DNA of 64,000 bases from Candidatus Didemnitutus sp. (GTDB lineage: Bacteria > Verrucomicrobiota > Verrucomicrobiia > Opitutales > Opitutaceae). The notes under the pieces were generated by a model. That model worked only from the letters and a program-made list of their open reading frames with translations. It had not been told where the DNA came from and made no database searches. The translations under genes were made by a program, and so were the position numbers. The stretch is from positions 434,001 through 498,000 of the forward strand of contig JAGOQJ010000001.1 in the NCBI GenBank assembly GCA_017991595.1, in the 5' to 3' direction. Position 1 is the first letter of the stretch. Every line of letters begins with the position of its first letter. Shown one piece after another: positions 55,014 to 64,000 of the stretch.

Positions 55014-55205
55014 GAAATGGATGAGGGGGTTTGCCGTGCAGGTCCGTTCCAAGCGAACGACCGCGAGGGTGGCACACGGGCCGAAGCCAGATGCCGCCGA
55101 GGTGGTCACAGCAGCTCATAGAATCCCTTACCGCCGGAGTCGGGACAAGAATGGCCTCTTGGGTAATTACGGCTTTATCTTCGGCAGATGAATGCTGCGG
55201 ACACG

Positions 55206-55230
55206 AAAAAGGCGGGCCCTGCGGCCCGCC
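55206..55230 (-). terminator. Terminator after htpG
   Basis: On the minus strand GGCGGGCC (55223-55230) pairs with GGCCCGCC (55211-55218) around a four-base loop, followed by five Ts (55206-55210). It separates htpG from the GH106 gene. Confidence 0.8.
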
Positions 55231-55267
55231 TGCCAGGGCGAGTGGTTTAGCCCGTTAAACTCGCGGC

Positions 55268-57112
55268 TCAGACGCTTTCGAGGAGCTTGTTCAGGCGCGC
55301 GACCATGCGGCTCGGGTCCTCGAGGAGGCCGGCGGCAATGAGCGAGTTGTCGAGGAGCTGCTCGGCGACGAGCTCGGCCTTGTCGGCGTCGGTGGCGCGC
55401 ATGGCGTGGAGCTTCTTGATCACGGCATGGCGCGGGTTGATCTCGAGGTTCACCTTCACGGGTTCGTCGGCCTCGCCGGGTTTCTTCATCGCCTTCATCA
55501 TGCGGCGCATCATGGGCGAGGCGAATTTGTCGGCGTTGGTCGCGAGTGCGGGGGAGCCGACGAGGCGGTCGGACGACTTCACGTCGGCGACCTGTTCGCC
55601 GAGCGTGTCCTTGAGCCACTTGGTCAGGTCCTTGACGTCGGCCTCGCTCAGCGCTTCGCCGGTCTGCGGGATGTCGTCGAGCTTCACGTCGCTGTGGTCG
55701 GCGGAGAGGAATTTCTTCCCGTCGAACTCGCGGACGTTGTTGAAGACGTATTCGTCGACCGCTTCGTAGCAGAAGAGCACCTCGAGGTTGCGGGCCTTGA
55801 AGCCTTCGAGATACGGGCCGGACTCGATCGCTTCGCGGTTCGGCGCGACGAGGTAATAGATCTCCTTTTGCCCGTCTTTCATGCGCGAGACGTAGTCGGC
55901 GAGCGACGTGGTCTTGCCCTTCTCGGTGAGCGACGATTCCCAGCGGAGTAGCTTCACGAGTTGGTCCTTGTGCGTGAAGTCGAGCGCGGCGCCTTCCTTC
56001 AGGAAGATGCCGAACTGCGCGTAGAACTCGTTGTAGGCGTCGAGGCGTTGCGTGGCTTCTTCTTCGAGGAGCTTGAGGAAACGCTTGGTGATGACCTTGC
56101 CGAGTTTGTCGAGCAGGGCCTTGTCCTGCATCGTCTCGCGCGAGATGTTCAGCGGGAGGTCCTCGCTGTCGATCACGCCCTTGAGGAAGCGCAGCCACTC
56201 GGGGAGGAGGTCCTTCGGCTTGGCGTCGATCAGGACCTTGCGGCAATAGAGCGCGACGGACGGATCGAGGCGCGAGAAGCCGAGCTTCTCGGTGTTTTCC
56301 TGCGGCACGAAGACCAGCGCGTTGATCGTGAGCGGCGCGTCGGCGTTGAAGTGCAGGCGGTAGCGCGGCTCGTCGTGGGCGTGCGCCTGGAATTTGTAGA
56401 ACTCGGTGTATTCCTCGTCCTTGATCTCGGACTTGCTGCGCAGCCAGAGCGCCTGGACGGTTTCGAGTTTCTTGCCGTTGAGCGTGATTGGGAAGCCGAC
56501 GAAGGCGCTGTAGCGGGTGAGGATGTCCTTCACGCGCCAGTCCTGGGCGTAGTCGGCGCAGTCGTCCTTCAATTCGATGACGATCTTCGCGCCGCGCTGC
56601 TGGTCGGCGACCGCCTCGACCTCGTAACTGCCGGAGCCGTCGCTCGTCCAGACGTGGCCCGGCTCGTCCTTTTTCCACGAGTGCGAGTAAACCTTCACGG
56701 ACTTCGCGACCATGAACGCGCTGTAGAAGCCGACGCCGAATTGGCCGATGAGGTTGCTGTTCTTCGCGCCGGATTCGCCGAGCGCCTTGAGGAACTGTTT
56801 CGAGCCGGAGTGGGCGATGGTGCCGAGATTCTTGATCAGCTCCTCGCGTGTCATGCCGATGCCATGGTCCTGGATCGTGATCGTCTTGGCCTTGTCGTCG
56901 GTGGTGATGACGATCTCCAACGGCAGCGCGTCGTCGTGGATATCCTTTTCGGTCAACTGCAGGTGGCGCAGTTTTTCCAGCGCGTCGGAGGCGTTGGATA
57001 CGAGCTCACGGACGAAGATTTCCTTCTCCGTGTAGAGCGAGTGGATGACGATATCGAGCAGCTGCTTGATCTCGGCTTGGAACTCGAATTTTTGCGGAGT
57101 GGTGGCGGACAT
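55268..57112 (-). CDS. htpG: Chaperone protein HtpG (Hsp90)
   Basis: 614 residues. The N-terminal ATPase has NASDALEKLRHLQL, DHGIGMTREELIKNLGTIAH and GQFGVGFYSAFMVA motifs of the Bergerat fold. The middle domain contains the catalytic arginine segment NISRETMQ, and a C-terminal dimerisation domain follows, ending in LNKLLESV. The charged linker and MEEVD tail of eukaryotic Hsp90 are absent, as expected. It acts in cytosolic protein remodelling with the DnaK system. A monocistronic gene with a terminator downstream. Confidence 0.97.
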   Translation of the reverse strand: MSATTPQKFEFQAEIKQLLDIVIHSLYTEKEIFVRELVSNASDALEKLRHLQLTEKDIHDDALPLEIVITTDDKAKTITIQDHGIGMTREELIKNLGTIAHSGSKQFLKALGESGAKNSNLIGQFGVGFYSAFMVAKSVKVYSHSWKKDEPGHVWTSDGSGSYEVEAVADQQRGAKIVIELKDDCADYAQDWRVKDILTRYSAFVGFPITLNGKKLETVQALWLRSKSEIKDEEYTEFYKFQAHAHDEPRYRLHFNADAPLTINALVFVPQENTEKLGFSRLDPSVALYCRKVLIDAKPKDLLPEWLRFLKGVIDSEDLPLNISRETMQDKALLDKLGKVITKRFLKLLEEEATQRLDAYNEFYAQFGIFLKEGAALDFTHKDQLVKLLRWESSLTEKGKTTSLADYVSRMKDGQKEIYYLVAPNREAIESGPYLEGFKARNLEVLFCYEAVDEYVFNNVREFDGKKFLSADHSDVKLDDIPQTGEALSEADVKDLTKWLKDTLGEQVADVKSSDRLVGSPALATNADKFASPMMRRMMKAMKKPGEADEPVKVNLEINPRHAVIKKLHAMRATDADKAELVAEQLLDNSLIAAGLLEDPSRMVARLNKLLESV

Positions 57113-57215
57113 GGTGCGGAACGGTGGGTTGAGGAAAGGGATTTCCCGAGCCGGCTAGTTTAGCAGGTTCAGGAAAAAATCAAGCGAGCGGAGCGCGCGG
57201 AAAGGCGGTGGACGT

Positions 57216-57314
57216 GGTGGGGGCGCTTGTCCCCAAGCGCCCTTGATGGACGTTCGTGGCCGTCTGACGCTTCAAAGCTGGAACCCAGGGCGGTTGGGGA
57301 CAACCGCCCCCACC
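57216..57314 (+). repeat. Two-hairpin palindromic intergenic element
   Basis: The outer ends GGTGGGGGCG (57216-57225) and CGCCCCCACC (57305-57314) are perfect inverted repeats. Two internal nine-base-pair hairpins follow: GGGCGCTTG/CAAGCGCCC around TCCC (57221-57242) and GGGCGGTTG/CAACCGCCC around GGGA (57288-57309). A 45-base spacer separates them. This organisation is typical of miniature palindromic repeats that disperse as REP-like units. It lies between htpG and the AsmA-like gene. Confidence 0.7.
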
Positions 57315-57325
57315 TTGATGCGGCG

Positions 57326-60300
57326 CTAATTTTTCGTCTGCGACTTCTGCACTTCCTTCTGCAGTTTGCGCATGAGCAGGCCGAAGGTGCCGGTGGATTT
57401 GTCCGCGGCGTGAGCGAGCAGATCGAAAAGCTCCGAGGTGTCGGGCTGCCCGGGCGTGCCCTTCAGCTTGGGCGTGCGGTTCAGGCGATAAAAGCCGTCG
57501 GCTCCCGGCTGTTTCTCGAGCAGGCGCATGCCCTTGAGGATCACGCCGATCTCGTCGCGCGCGGCGATCGTCACCGGAAGCTCGAAGGGCGTCGTCAGCC
57601 AGTCGGCGTGCTGTTGGAGCGGCCAGGTGCCGGTGGCGCTGAGGCGGAGTTGCGGCGTGTGCACGCGGAACTCGTCGAGCGTCACGTGTCCGTTGGGGTC
57701 GCGATGACCGCGGGCGTGCAGCGTCTCGACCGGCAGGTCGGAGAACGTGCGGATCAGGCGGCCAAGCGCACGGATCTCGGGGGAGAAGGTCACCACGCCG
57801 CCGAAGACGAGCGCGGTCGACGCGAGCTGCGCGTGCGGCACGTTGACGCGCAGGCGGCCGCTCTCCGCGCGGAAATCGAAGCGCGCGGCACTGTTGTTCA
57901 GCAAGCCGGCCAGGCCGGCGCCGTGGCTCGTGACCTCGGTATCGAGCGAGAGACGGCCGGTGAACAGCGCGGCCTCCTCCGGATACACGGCGGCGACGAT
58001 CTGACCGGCGTCGAGCTCGCGCACGCGGAAGCCGCCGTGGGCACGGTAAGGCGCCGCGGCCTCCGCGGGGTCGAAGTCGATGCGCAGATCGCCGCCCCAC
58101 GCGCCGTCGAAAGTGCGGCCGGAGAGATCCGTGACCGCGAGTGAGCGTTCGTCGAGCGTTAGCGCGCCACGCACGTCGTGGATGCGGTAGTGGGCGCGGG
58201 CGAGTTCGCCGAGTTCGAGGTCGAAGCGTCCGCGCAACACAAGCCAGAACGGATAGGCGGGAGCGCGCGGCTCCGCGGCCTCTGGCTCGGGCGCGGTTTC
58301 GGTTGCCGTCGCGACGGCGGGTGCGACGACGGCGACGGGTGTCGGCTCGGTGGCGCGATCCGTGGTGGCGATGAGGCGCTCGATCTCGGCGACGTCTACG
58401 AAGTCGCCCTTGAGCACCGAGTTCACCGTCACGGTGTTGTCGGCGCTGCTCAGCGTGGCGTCGAAGCTCACCTGGCTCACGCGCGGCTGCGTGGCGAGTT
58501 CCACGTTGAAGCGCATGCCGACCTCGTTCTTCGCGATGATGGCGTCGGGCGAGAGCAGCGCCTTGGCCTTGAGGGGCGCCACGGGCTGGCCGTCCTGGCC
58601 CACGACGTGTTCGAGGGCGAAGTGGAAGTTGGGTTGCTGGCTATTGATCAGGTCATGTTCGTAACCGGCGGTGATGAGGCCGGTCGCGGGCAGCGAGTAG
58701 GCGGTGGCGACGGGCTGGTGTTGCCACTGGCGCAGGTCGACCTGCGTCTGGTAGGTCAGCGCGACGGGCATCTGGAAATTACCGTTGAAAAACATGATGT
58801 AGCCCGAGCCGAGCGAGCCGAGTTGCGCGGCGCCGGCGGGCAGGCCGCGCACGTTTTCGACGTAGGCGGCGTGCACGAGCGCGGTGTTTTGCAGGCCGGG
58901 CTCGGCGGTGATGCGCACGTCCTCGAGGAGCGGGACGCCCTGTTCGACAAAGCGCGTCAGCTGCACGGCCACGGGCGCGGTCGATTTCAGGGCCAGGTTC
59001 GGCCAGTCGGCGCGCGCGACGAATTCCGCGGGCTCGATCTCGCCGGCGATTTCCTGGCCGGGGCTCAACTGACCCTTGAACAGGTCGAGCGGCACGCGGC
59101 CGAGCCGGGCTTGGAACCAGACGGGCGGTTCCGCTGCTGGCGATTTTGTCGGGCGGAACGTCAGGGCGCGCTCCGTGGCCAGCGCGAAGAGCGCCTCGCC
59201 GTTGCCGCGGCGCAGGTCGAGCGTGGCGGAGTCGAGATGGAAGAACTCCTCTCGGCGCCCGCCGGCCAGCTCGGCGCGGAAGCGCAGGGGGCCGCTCGGG
59301 TCGACGACGCGCGCCACCTCGGGCAGCGTGGCTTCGACGGTCAGCTGCGCCGTGAACGCCAGCGGGTTGGTGGGCGGCCACGCGAGGCTGAGCTGTGGAC
59401 GCAGCGCGATCGTCGCGTCGTGCAGGAGCGGTTCGTTGCGTTCGGCGAGGCCTAGGCCGGTGAGCGTCCACGGCCGCGTGGTGCGCAAGGTGAGTTGATC
59501 GCCGGCGAGGCCGAGCAATGCCTCGCCTTCAGCGAGCCGGCCCGCGAGCGCGTAGCCGTCGGCAAAACGCCCGAGCCACTCGAGCGGCAAACCGTCCGCG
59601 GTGAGGCGGGCGAATTCGGGTGTCGCCTCGAGCCGGCCATCCGCGAACGCGTAGGAGACGGGCGCGAGCAGCCGGGCGGCGAAGACGGGCCGCTCGTGCC
59701 CCGGCATGCGGGCCTCCGCCACGGCGGCCGAGACGCGGAGCGATTGCTCGCTCGCGAGCGCAGTGAGATTGCCGGTGAAGGTGAAGGGCAGCGGGCGATC
59801 CGGTCCCGCCAACAGCGAGGGCAGGCCGGCGCGCCACGCGAGGTCGAGTTGCGCGGTGAGACGGGCGAAGTCGATCGTGCTGGCGGCGTCCAGCTCGAGA
59901 AAGTCGCCGCGCTCGAACGCGAAACGCATGCGCTGCAGCTCGACGCGCGCGGTGTCGGGCGTCAGGCGCAGGACGGGCGAGAGCGAAAGTTCGAGCGGCT
60001 GGGCGGCGGGCAGGGCGGGGTGGGCGACCGTGAAGCGGCCCGTCGCGACGGGCCGCACCGGTGTGAGCTTCAGTTCGGCGGGCCCCGGCGTGCTGGCCTG
60101 CCAGGCGCCGGCGAGCGAGCCGCCTTCGATCTGGATGCCGGGGAGGAACGGGCGCGCCCACTCGAGCGGGACGCCGGCGACTTCAAGTTCGGCCCACGCT
60201 TGCTCGCTGGGTTGGAACGGCAGCAGAGCCTGCGGCGTGAGCGAGCGGAAGCGCACGCGTGCGTCGCTGCCGGCCACGGCGAGCCCGGCGTCGAAGGTCT

Positions 60301-61387
60301 CCAACACCCAGCGGTCCCCGCGCCGTGTGACTTGGAACGTATTTTTCCCTTCGGCGACGCCGAGCGCGGCGAGTTCCGGCGCGAGCCGCGACCAGCCGGA
60401 ACCGTGCAACCCCACCTCGCCGCCGAGCGTGAGGCTTTGCGCGCGGGTGTCCTCGCGGAACGTGCCCTGTCCGGTGAGCGCGAGGTCGGGGAGATTCGGG
60501 CGGTGCAGGCTGCGCGCGGCGAGCGTCGGCGCGGTGGCGAACGACCACTCGCCGCCGATCTCCCCGGTGGCGCGGGTGAAGGTGGCTTGCAGCGCGGCCT
60601 GCAGGGCCGGCGCGGTCTCGTCGGCCGGTTGCACCGTGACCGCGTAATGTTCGCCGGTGGCGGTGGCGCGGAGGGTGACGCCGAGCCGGAGCGACGGCGC
60701 GGTGAGGTCGGCATGCTGCGCAGGGGTGAGCACGCCGTTGAGTGTCACGCTCTCGAGCGTGCCCGCAGCGCCGGGCGCGTAGGCGAGCTGGCCGGCGAAA
60801 CGCCAGCGGCCGGTCCAACCCGGCACGAAATCGCCCGGCACGGAAAGCTCCACGTCGATCGGCGCGGAGCGGTCGGCGGAGAACTCGCTTCCGCGCACGG
60901 TGAAGGTGGCGATGAGCGGGTCGGCGCCGGGTTGCTCGAGGATGAAGCGACCCTCAGCCTCCGCTTGGGCCACGGCCCAGTCGAGCGGCGCCTGCAGCCC
61001 GTCGAGCAGGCCGGTGAACGGCGCGGAGGCCGGACCGCCGCTTTGGGCGGTGAAGCGCAGGTCGCGCGCCTCGACGGCGTCGATGGCGAGTCGGCGGCGC
61101 GTGAGCAGTTGCCACGGTGAAACCGCGAGGCGGAGCGCGCGCGCCTCGATGGCGAGGTTGGGCAGACGCAGGCGGACTTCGCGCGCCGAGGCCTCGGTCG
61201 GGCCGACGCGGACGGTCTCGAACTCGACTTCGCCACCGAGCTGCGAGCGCACCGCATAGCGCACGAGCCAGCCTTGCACGGGTGGCAACGCAAGCGCGCC
61301 GAAGGTCAGCGCGATGCCGAGCAAGGCGCCCGCGCTAAACCAGAGCAGCGCGCGGCGCGACGGACGGCGTGGACGAGGGGCGGGCAC
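57326..61387 (-). CDS. Giant AsmA/TamB-like inner-membrane-anchored protein
   Basis: 1353 residues from the GTG complementary to 61385-61387; the start is uncertain. One N-terminal transmembrane helix (about 20-38, LLWFSAGALLGIALTFGALA) is followed by a very long, regular beta-strand-rich periplasmic body. Segments such as GGEVEFETVRVGPTEASARE near the N-terminus and RFDFRAESGRLRVNVPHAQL near the C-terminus are typical of AsmA/YdbH/TamB-like proteins, which form hydrophobic grooves for phospholipid transport to the outer membrane. Ala/Glu-rich linker about residues 1020-1045. Precise subfamily not assigned. Confidence 0.65.
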   Translation of the reverse strand: MPAPRPRRPSRRALLWFSAGALLGIALTFGALALPPVQGWLVRYAVRSQLGGEVEFETVRVGPTEASAREVRLRLPNLAIEARALRLAVSPWQLLTRRRLAIDAVEARDLRFTAQSGGPASAPFTGLLDGLQAPLDWAVAQAEAEGRFILEQPGADPLIATFTVRGSEFSADRSAPIDVELSVPGDFVPGWTGRWRFAGQLAYAPGAAGTLESVTLNGVLTPAQHADLTAPSLRLGVTLRATATGEHYAVTVQPADETAPALQAALQATFTRATGEIGGEWSFATAPTLAARSLHRPNLPDLALTGQGTFREDTRAQSLTLGGEVGLHGSGWSRLAPELAALGVAEGKNTFQVTRRGDRWVLETFDAGLAVAGSDARVRFRSLTPQALLPFQPSEQAWAELEVAGVPLEWARPFLPGIQIEGGSLAGAWQASTPGPAELKLTPVRPVATGRFTVAHPALPAAQPLELSLSPVLRLTPDTARVELQRMRFAFERGDFLELDAASTIDFARLTAQLDLAWRAGLPSLLAGPDRPLPFTFTGNLTALASEQSLRVSAAVAEARMPGHERPVFAARLLAPVSYAFADGRLEATPEFARLTADGLPLEWLGRFADGYALAGRLAEGEALLGLAGDQLTLRTTRPWTLTGLGLAERNEPLLHDATIALRPQLSLAWPPTNPLAFTAQLTVEATLPEVARVVDPSGPLRFRAELAGGRREEFFHLDSATLDLRRGNGEALFALATERALTFRPTKSPAAEPPVWFQARLGRVPLDLFKGQLSPGQEIAGEIEPAEFVARADWPNLALKSTAPVAVQLTRFVEQGVPLLEDVRITAEPGLQNTALVHAAYVENVRGLPAGAAQLGSLGSGYIMFFNGNFQMPVALTYQTQVDLRQWQHQPVATAYSLPATGLITAGYEHDLINSQQPNFHFALEHVVGQDGQPVAPLKAKALLSPDAIIAKNEVGMRFNVELATQPRVSQVSFDATLSSADNTVTVNSVLKGDFVDVAEIERLIATTDRATEPTPVAVVAPAVATATETAPEPEAAEPRAPAYPFWLVLRGRFDLELGELARAHYRIHDVRGALTLDERSLAVTDLSGRTFDGAWGGDLRIDFDPAEAAAPYRAHGGFRVRELDAGQIVAAVYPEEAALFTGRLSLDTEVTSHGAGLAGLLNNSAARFDFRAESGRLRVNVPHAQLASTALVFGGVVTFSPEIRALGRLIRTFSDLPVETLHARGHRDPNGHVTLDEFRVHTPQLRLSATGTWPLQQHADWLTTPFELPVTIAARDEIGVILKGMRLLEKQPGADGFYRLNRTPKLKGTPGQPDTSELFDLLAHAADKSTGTFGLLMRKLQKEVQKSQTKN

Positions 61388-61469
61388 GCGGGGATTTACG
61401 CGGGCGGCTCCCGCGGCGGCAAGCGCGACGATGCGTGGAGCGCCCGCGGCCCGGACGGAGACGGCGCGC

Positions 61470-62474
61470 TCAGGCCAGTTGCGTGCCCTCGATGAACGGC
61501 TCGCCGCGGGCGAGGCGCTGGAGATTCTCGGCCGTGACGCGCGCGATCTCGGCGAGCGCCTCGCGGGTGAGGAACGCCTGGTGCGCGGTGATGAGCACGT
61601 TGGGGAAGCTGAGCAGGCGGGCCAACTCGTCGTCCGCGAGCACGTGGTCGGAGTGGTCTTCGAAGAACACGCCCTCTTCTTCCTCATAGACGTCGAGCGC
61701 GACGCCGCCGAGGCGGCCGGTCTTGAGCGCGCCGATGAGCGCGGCGGTGTCGATGAGTTTGCCGCGGCTGGTGTTCACGAGGAACGCGCCGCGCTTCATG
61801 GAGGCGAGCGAGGGCTCGTTGACGAGGTGGTGCGTCTCGGGCGTGAGCGGCGAGTGCAGGCTGATGACGTCGCTGCGGGCGAAGAGGTCGAGCTTGGGCA
61901 CGTAGTCGATCTTGTGCTGCGCGGCCCAGACGGGATCGGGGAAGGGGTCGTAGGCGAGCACGTGCATGCCGAAGCCTCGAAGGATGCCGGCGGTAAGCTT
62001 GCCGATCTTGCCCGTGCCGACGACGCCGGCGGTCTTGCCGTGGAGGTCGAAGCCCACGAGGCCGGCGAGGGAGAAGTTCTGCTCGCGCACGCGGTTGTGG
62101 GCGCGGTGGATCTTGCGGTTGAGCGTGAGCAGCAGCGCGACGGTGTGCTCGGCCACGGCGTGGGGCGAGTAGGCGGGCACGCGGGTGACGGTGAGGCCGA
62201 GCTCCTTGGCCGCGGCGAGGTCGACGTTGTTGAACCCGGCGCAGCGGAGCGCGACGTGGCGCACGCCGGCCTGGTGCAGCCGCGCGAGCACGTTGCGGTC
62301 GAGGCGGTCGTTGACGAAGCAGCACACGGCGGCGGCGCCGTCGGCGGTGACGGTCGTGCTCTCGTTCAACCGGTGTTCGAGGTAGCGGAGCTGCAGCCCC
62401 GCGGCGGCGGGGGCGGCGTCGAAGTATTCGCGGTCGTAGGACTTGGTGTCGAAGAGGGCGACGTGGAGGGCCAT
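61470..62474 (-). CDS. ldhA: D-2-hydroxyacid dehydrogenase (D-lactate dehydrogenase-like)
   Basis: 334 residues, the size of fermentative LdhA. It reduces pyruvate to D-lactate with NADH or acts on a similar 2-oxo acid. The N-terminal ALRCAGFNNVDLAAAKELG and the NAD-binding GKTAGVVGTGKIGKLTAGIL are clear. The active-site arginine is in NTSRGKLIDTAAL, the glutamate in the YEEEEG region and the histidine in ITAHQAFLT. The insert YEEEEGVFFEDHSDHVLADD is characteristic of the LdhA branch. The symbol is by family resemblance only. Confidence 0.88.
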   Translation of the reverse strand: MALHVALFDTKSYDREYFDAAPAAAGLQLRYLEHRLNESTTVTADGAAAVCCFVNDRLDRNVLARLHQAGVRHVALRCAGFNNVDLAAAKELGLTVTRVPAYSPHAVAEHTVALLLTLNRKIHRAHNRVREQNFSLAGLVGFDLHGKTAGVVGTGKIGKLTAGILRGFGMHVLAYDPFPDPVWAAQHKIDYVPKLDLFARSDVISLHSPLTPETHHLVNEPSLASMKRGAFLVNTSRGKLIDTAALIGALKTGRLGGVALDVYEEEEGVFFEDHSDHVLADDELARLLSFPNVLITAHQAFLTREALAEIARVTAENLQRLARGEPFIEGTQLA

Positions 62475-62549
62475 GCGGAGACGGAAACAAGGCCGGAGCG
62501 CATGGCAACGCGGACCTGTGTCGCGGGCGATTTTCCCGGGGAAAAGAGG

Positions 62550-62575
62550 AAGGCGGGGTCGCTCGACCCCGCCTT
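62550..62575 (-). terminator. Hairpin after the CoA-transferase gene
   Basis: AAGGCGGGGTC at 62550-62560 and GACCCCGCCTT at 62565-62575 form an 11-base-pair stem around GCTC. On the minus strand a CCTCTTTTCC tract follows. It probably ends the CoA-transferase transcript upstream of ldhA; the stem also supports termination in either direction. Confidence 0.65.
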
Positions 62576-62610
62576 CTGTGACCTATTGACCTTGTAGCCC
62601 TGACGAAAAG

Positions 62611-63921
62611 CTAGAGCCCGCCGAAATCGAAATGGCGGATGGCGGCGACGCTGCGGCGCAGCTCGGCGCGGAAATCCGGATGGGCGATGGAGATGAGCGC
62701 CTCGGCGCGTTCGCGCAGCGTCATGCCCTGAAGGTTTACCGCGCCGTATTCGGTCACGACCCAGTGGACGTGGCCGCGGGTGGTGACGACGCCGGCGCCG
62801 GGCTTGAGCTCCGCGGTGATGCGGGAGATGGTGCCGCCCTTCGCGGTGGCGGGCAGCGCGATAATGGGTTTGCCGCCGGGCGAGAGCGCCGCGCCGCGGA
62901 TGAAGTCCATCTGGCCGCCGATGCCGGAGTAGATCCGGTGGCCCATCGAGTCGGCGCAGACCTGGCCGGTGAGGTCGATCTCGATGGCGGAGTTGATGGC
63001 GACGACCTTCGGGTTCTTGCGGATCGAGGCGGTGTCGTTCGTGCGGTCGGAGCCGGCGAAGGTCACGAAGGGGTTGTCGTGCACGAAATCGAAGGTCCGG
63101 CGCGTGCCGACGCAGAACGCCGTGAGGATGCGGCCGGGGAAGACGGCCTTGTGCTTGTTCGTCACGGCGCCGGCCTCCACGAGCGGGATCAAGCGGTCGG
63201 AGAACATCTCGGTGTGGATGCCGAGGTCGCGCTTGTGGTGCAGGCGCGTGAGCACGGCGTCGGGGATCGCGCCGATGCCCATCTGGAGCGTGGAGCCGTC
63301 CTCCACGAGCTCGGCGATGATCTCGCCGATGCGGCCCTCGATCGGACTCTCGGGCTCGGGCGCGTGCATGTGCATCGGACGGTCGGTGGCGATGAAGGCG
63401 CTGACGCGCGAGAAGGGGACGAACGACTCCCCGCGCGTGCGCGGCATCTGCTCGTTGATTTCCGCGAGGATGATCTTCGCGCTCTCGAAGGCGGCCAGCG
63501 CCACGTCGACCGACGAGCCCAGCGTGCACCAGCCGTGCTCGTCCGGCGGCGAGAGTTGGAGGATGGCGACGTCGAGCGGGATGCGGCGGGAGCGGAAGAA
63601 GTGCGGGATGTCCGAGAGGAACACCGGCATGAAGTCCGCGCGGCCCTCGGCGATGGCGGGACGGGCGGCCGCGCCGGTGAAAAGCGAGACGGAGCGGATG
63701 CGGCCTTCGCACGCGCGATCCGCGATCGCGAGCCCGCCCTCGGTGTGCACATGATAGACGCGCACGCCTTCGACATCGGTGCGGCGCGCGAGCGCATCCA
63801 CCAGCACGGTGGGCGTGGCCGCGCCGCCATGCAGGAACGCACGCCCGCCACTCGGCACGAGCCGCACGACGTCGTCGGCCGACATCGAGCGCTGTTTGAG
63901 TTCGGACCAGACGTATTTCAT
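62611..63921 (-). CDS. Acetyl-CoA hydrolase/transferase family protein (4-hydroxybutyrate CoA-transferase-like)
   Basis: 436 residues, the length of 4-hydroxybutyrate CoA-transferases. These move CoA between acetyl-CoA and short carboxylic acids through a glutamyl-CoA intermediate. The catalytic glutamate is Glu238 in LGIHTEMFSD, at the position known for the clostridial enzyme. Other family blocks are QMGIGAIPDAVLTRL, GSDRTNDTASIRKNP and IGGQMDFIRGAALSPGGKPI (quoted in part). The natural substrate could be 4-hydroxybutyrate, butyrate, propionate or succinate. It may function with the downstream dehydrogenase in fermentation. Confidence 0.9.
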   Translation of the reverse strand: MKYVWSELKQRSMSADDVVRLVPSGGRAFLHGGAATPTVLVDALARRTDVEGVRVYHVHTEGGLAIADRACEGRIRSVSLFTGAAARPAIAEGRADFMPVFLSDIPHFFRSRRIPLDVAILQLSPPDEHGWCTLGSSVDVALAAFESAKIILAEINEQMPRTRGESFVPFSRVSAFIATDRPMHMHAPEPESPIEGRIGEIIAELVEDGSTLQMGIGAIPDAVLTRLHHKRDLGIHTEMFSDRLIPLVEAGAVTNKHKAVFPGRILTAFCVGTRRTFDFVHDNPFVTFAGSDRTNDTASIRKNPKVVAINSAIEIDLTGQVCADSMGHRIYSGIGGQMDFIRGAALSPGGKPIIALPATAKGGTISRITAELKPGAGVVTTRGHVHWVVTEYGAVNLQGMTLRERAEALISIAHPDFRAELRRSVAAIRHFDFGGL

Positions 63922-64000
63922 ATGACACTGCCAGAAAAGCCCCGGCGCGCCCGGTCGGCAATGACACTCATTGGGCGGAATCTGGGGAGGAATACGCGGA
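63922..64000. other. Region upstream of the CoA-transferase gene
   Basis: The last 79 bases hold the upstream region of the minus-strand CoA-transferase gene. No coding region, terminator or recognisable promoter is evident. Confidence 0.3.

Noticed and set aside
52395..55121. A 908-codon plus-strand open frame opposite the GH106 gene
   Set aside because: Low-information sequence produced by the antisense of a high-GC gene; the GH106 reading frame has a signal peptide and family motifs.
61388..61687. N-terminal extension of the AsmA-like protein into the dehydrogenase gene
   Set aside because: The extra residues are Ser/Arg-rich antisense-like sequence; GTG 61387 places a membrane helix just after a basic N-terminus, as expected for the family.

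Overview
The window is a chromosomal stretch of a high-GC Gram-negative bacterium, most likely a member of Verrucomicrobiota close to Opitutaceae. That assignment is an inference from overall protein character, the ribosomal operon layout, alanine/lysine-rich tails on ribosomal proteins, and an outer-membrane biogenesis set (Lnt, LptF/G-type permease, AsmA-like protein). No database search was possible. Coding density is high. I saw no tRNA, rRNA, CRISPR array, transposase or phage gene, and no gap between genes exceeds about 285 bases.

Positions 1-18060 hold a nearly continuous translation supercluster on the + strand. It runs: the end of rpsG, fusA, the S10 block (rpsJ to rpsQ), the spc block (rplN to secY), a degenerate adenylate-kinase-like gene, map, then the alpha block (rpsM, rpsK, rpsD, rpoA, rplQ). 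Notable departures are no tuf between fusA and rpsJ, no rpmD between rpsE and rplO, no infA or rpmJ between map and rpsM, and unusual low-complexity extensions on S11, S17 and L17.

Positions 18100-36950 are mixed housekeeping genes: a small zinc ribbon protein, iolB, guaA, an exported LolA-like protein, gltA, a VC0807-like membrane protein, pdxJ, acpS, a bifunctional NAD(P)HX repair enzyme, dprA, an S9 peptidase, a HIT protein, nrdR, a TrpG/PabA-type glutaminase, tgt lacking two zinc-site cysteines, an M14 peptidase and a UDP-glucuronate decarboxylase.

Positions 36950-64000 begin with a three-gene minus-strand operon (circularly permuted ATP-grasp, alpha-E, transglutaminase) divergent from secA. 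Then come lnt, an NSS-family sodium symporter with its own tiny subunit, an LptF/G permease, and a SeqA-like DNA-binding protein with a neighbouring ATP-grasp ligase. The window closes with a cupin, a GH106-type glycosidase, htpG, a 1353-residue AsmA-like protein, a D-2-hydroxyacid dehydrogenase and a CoA-transferase. Three palindromic intergenic elements (24961-25037, 48471-48532, 57216-57314) look like dispersed miniature repeats.

The strongest candidates for something undescribed are the SeqA-like protein outside its usual Dam/SeqA hosts, the P-loop-less Adk relic kept in frame between secY and map, and Tgt without two of its zinc cysteines.
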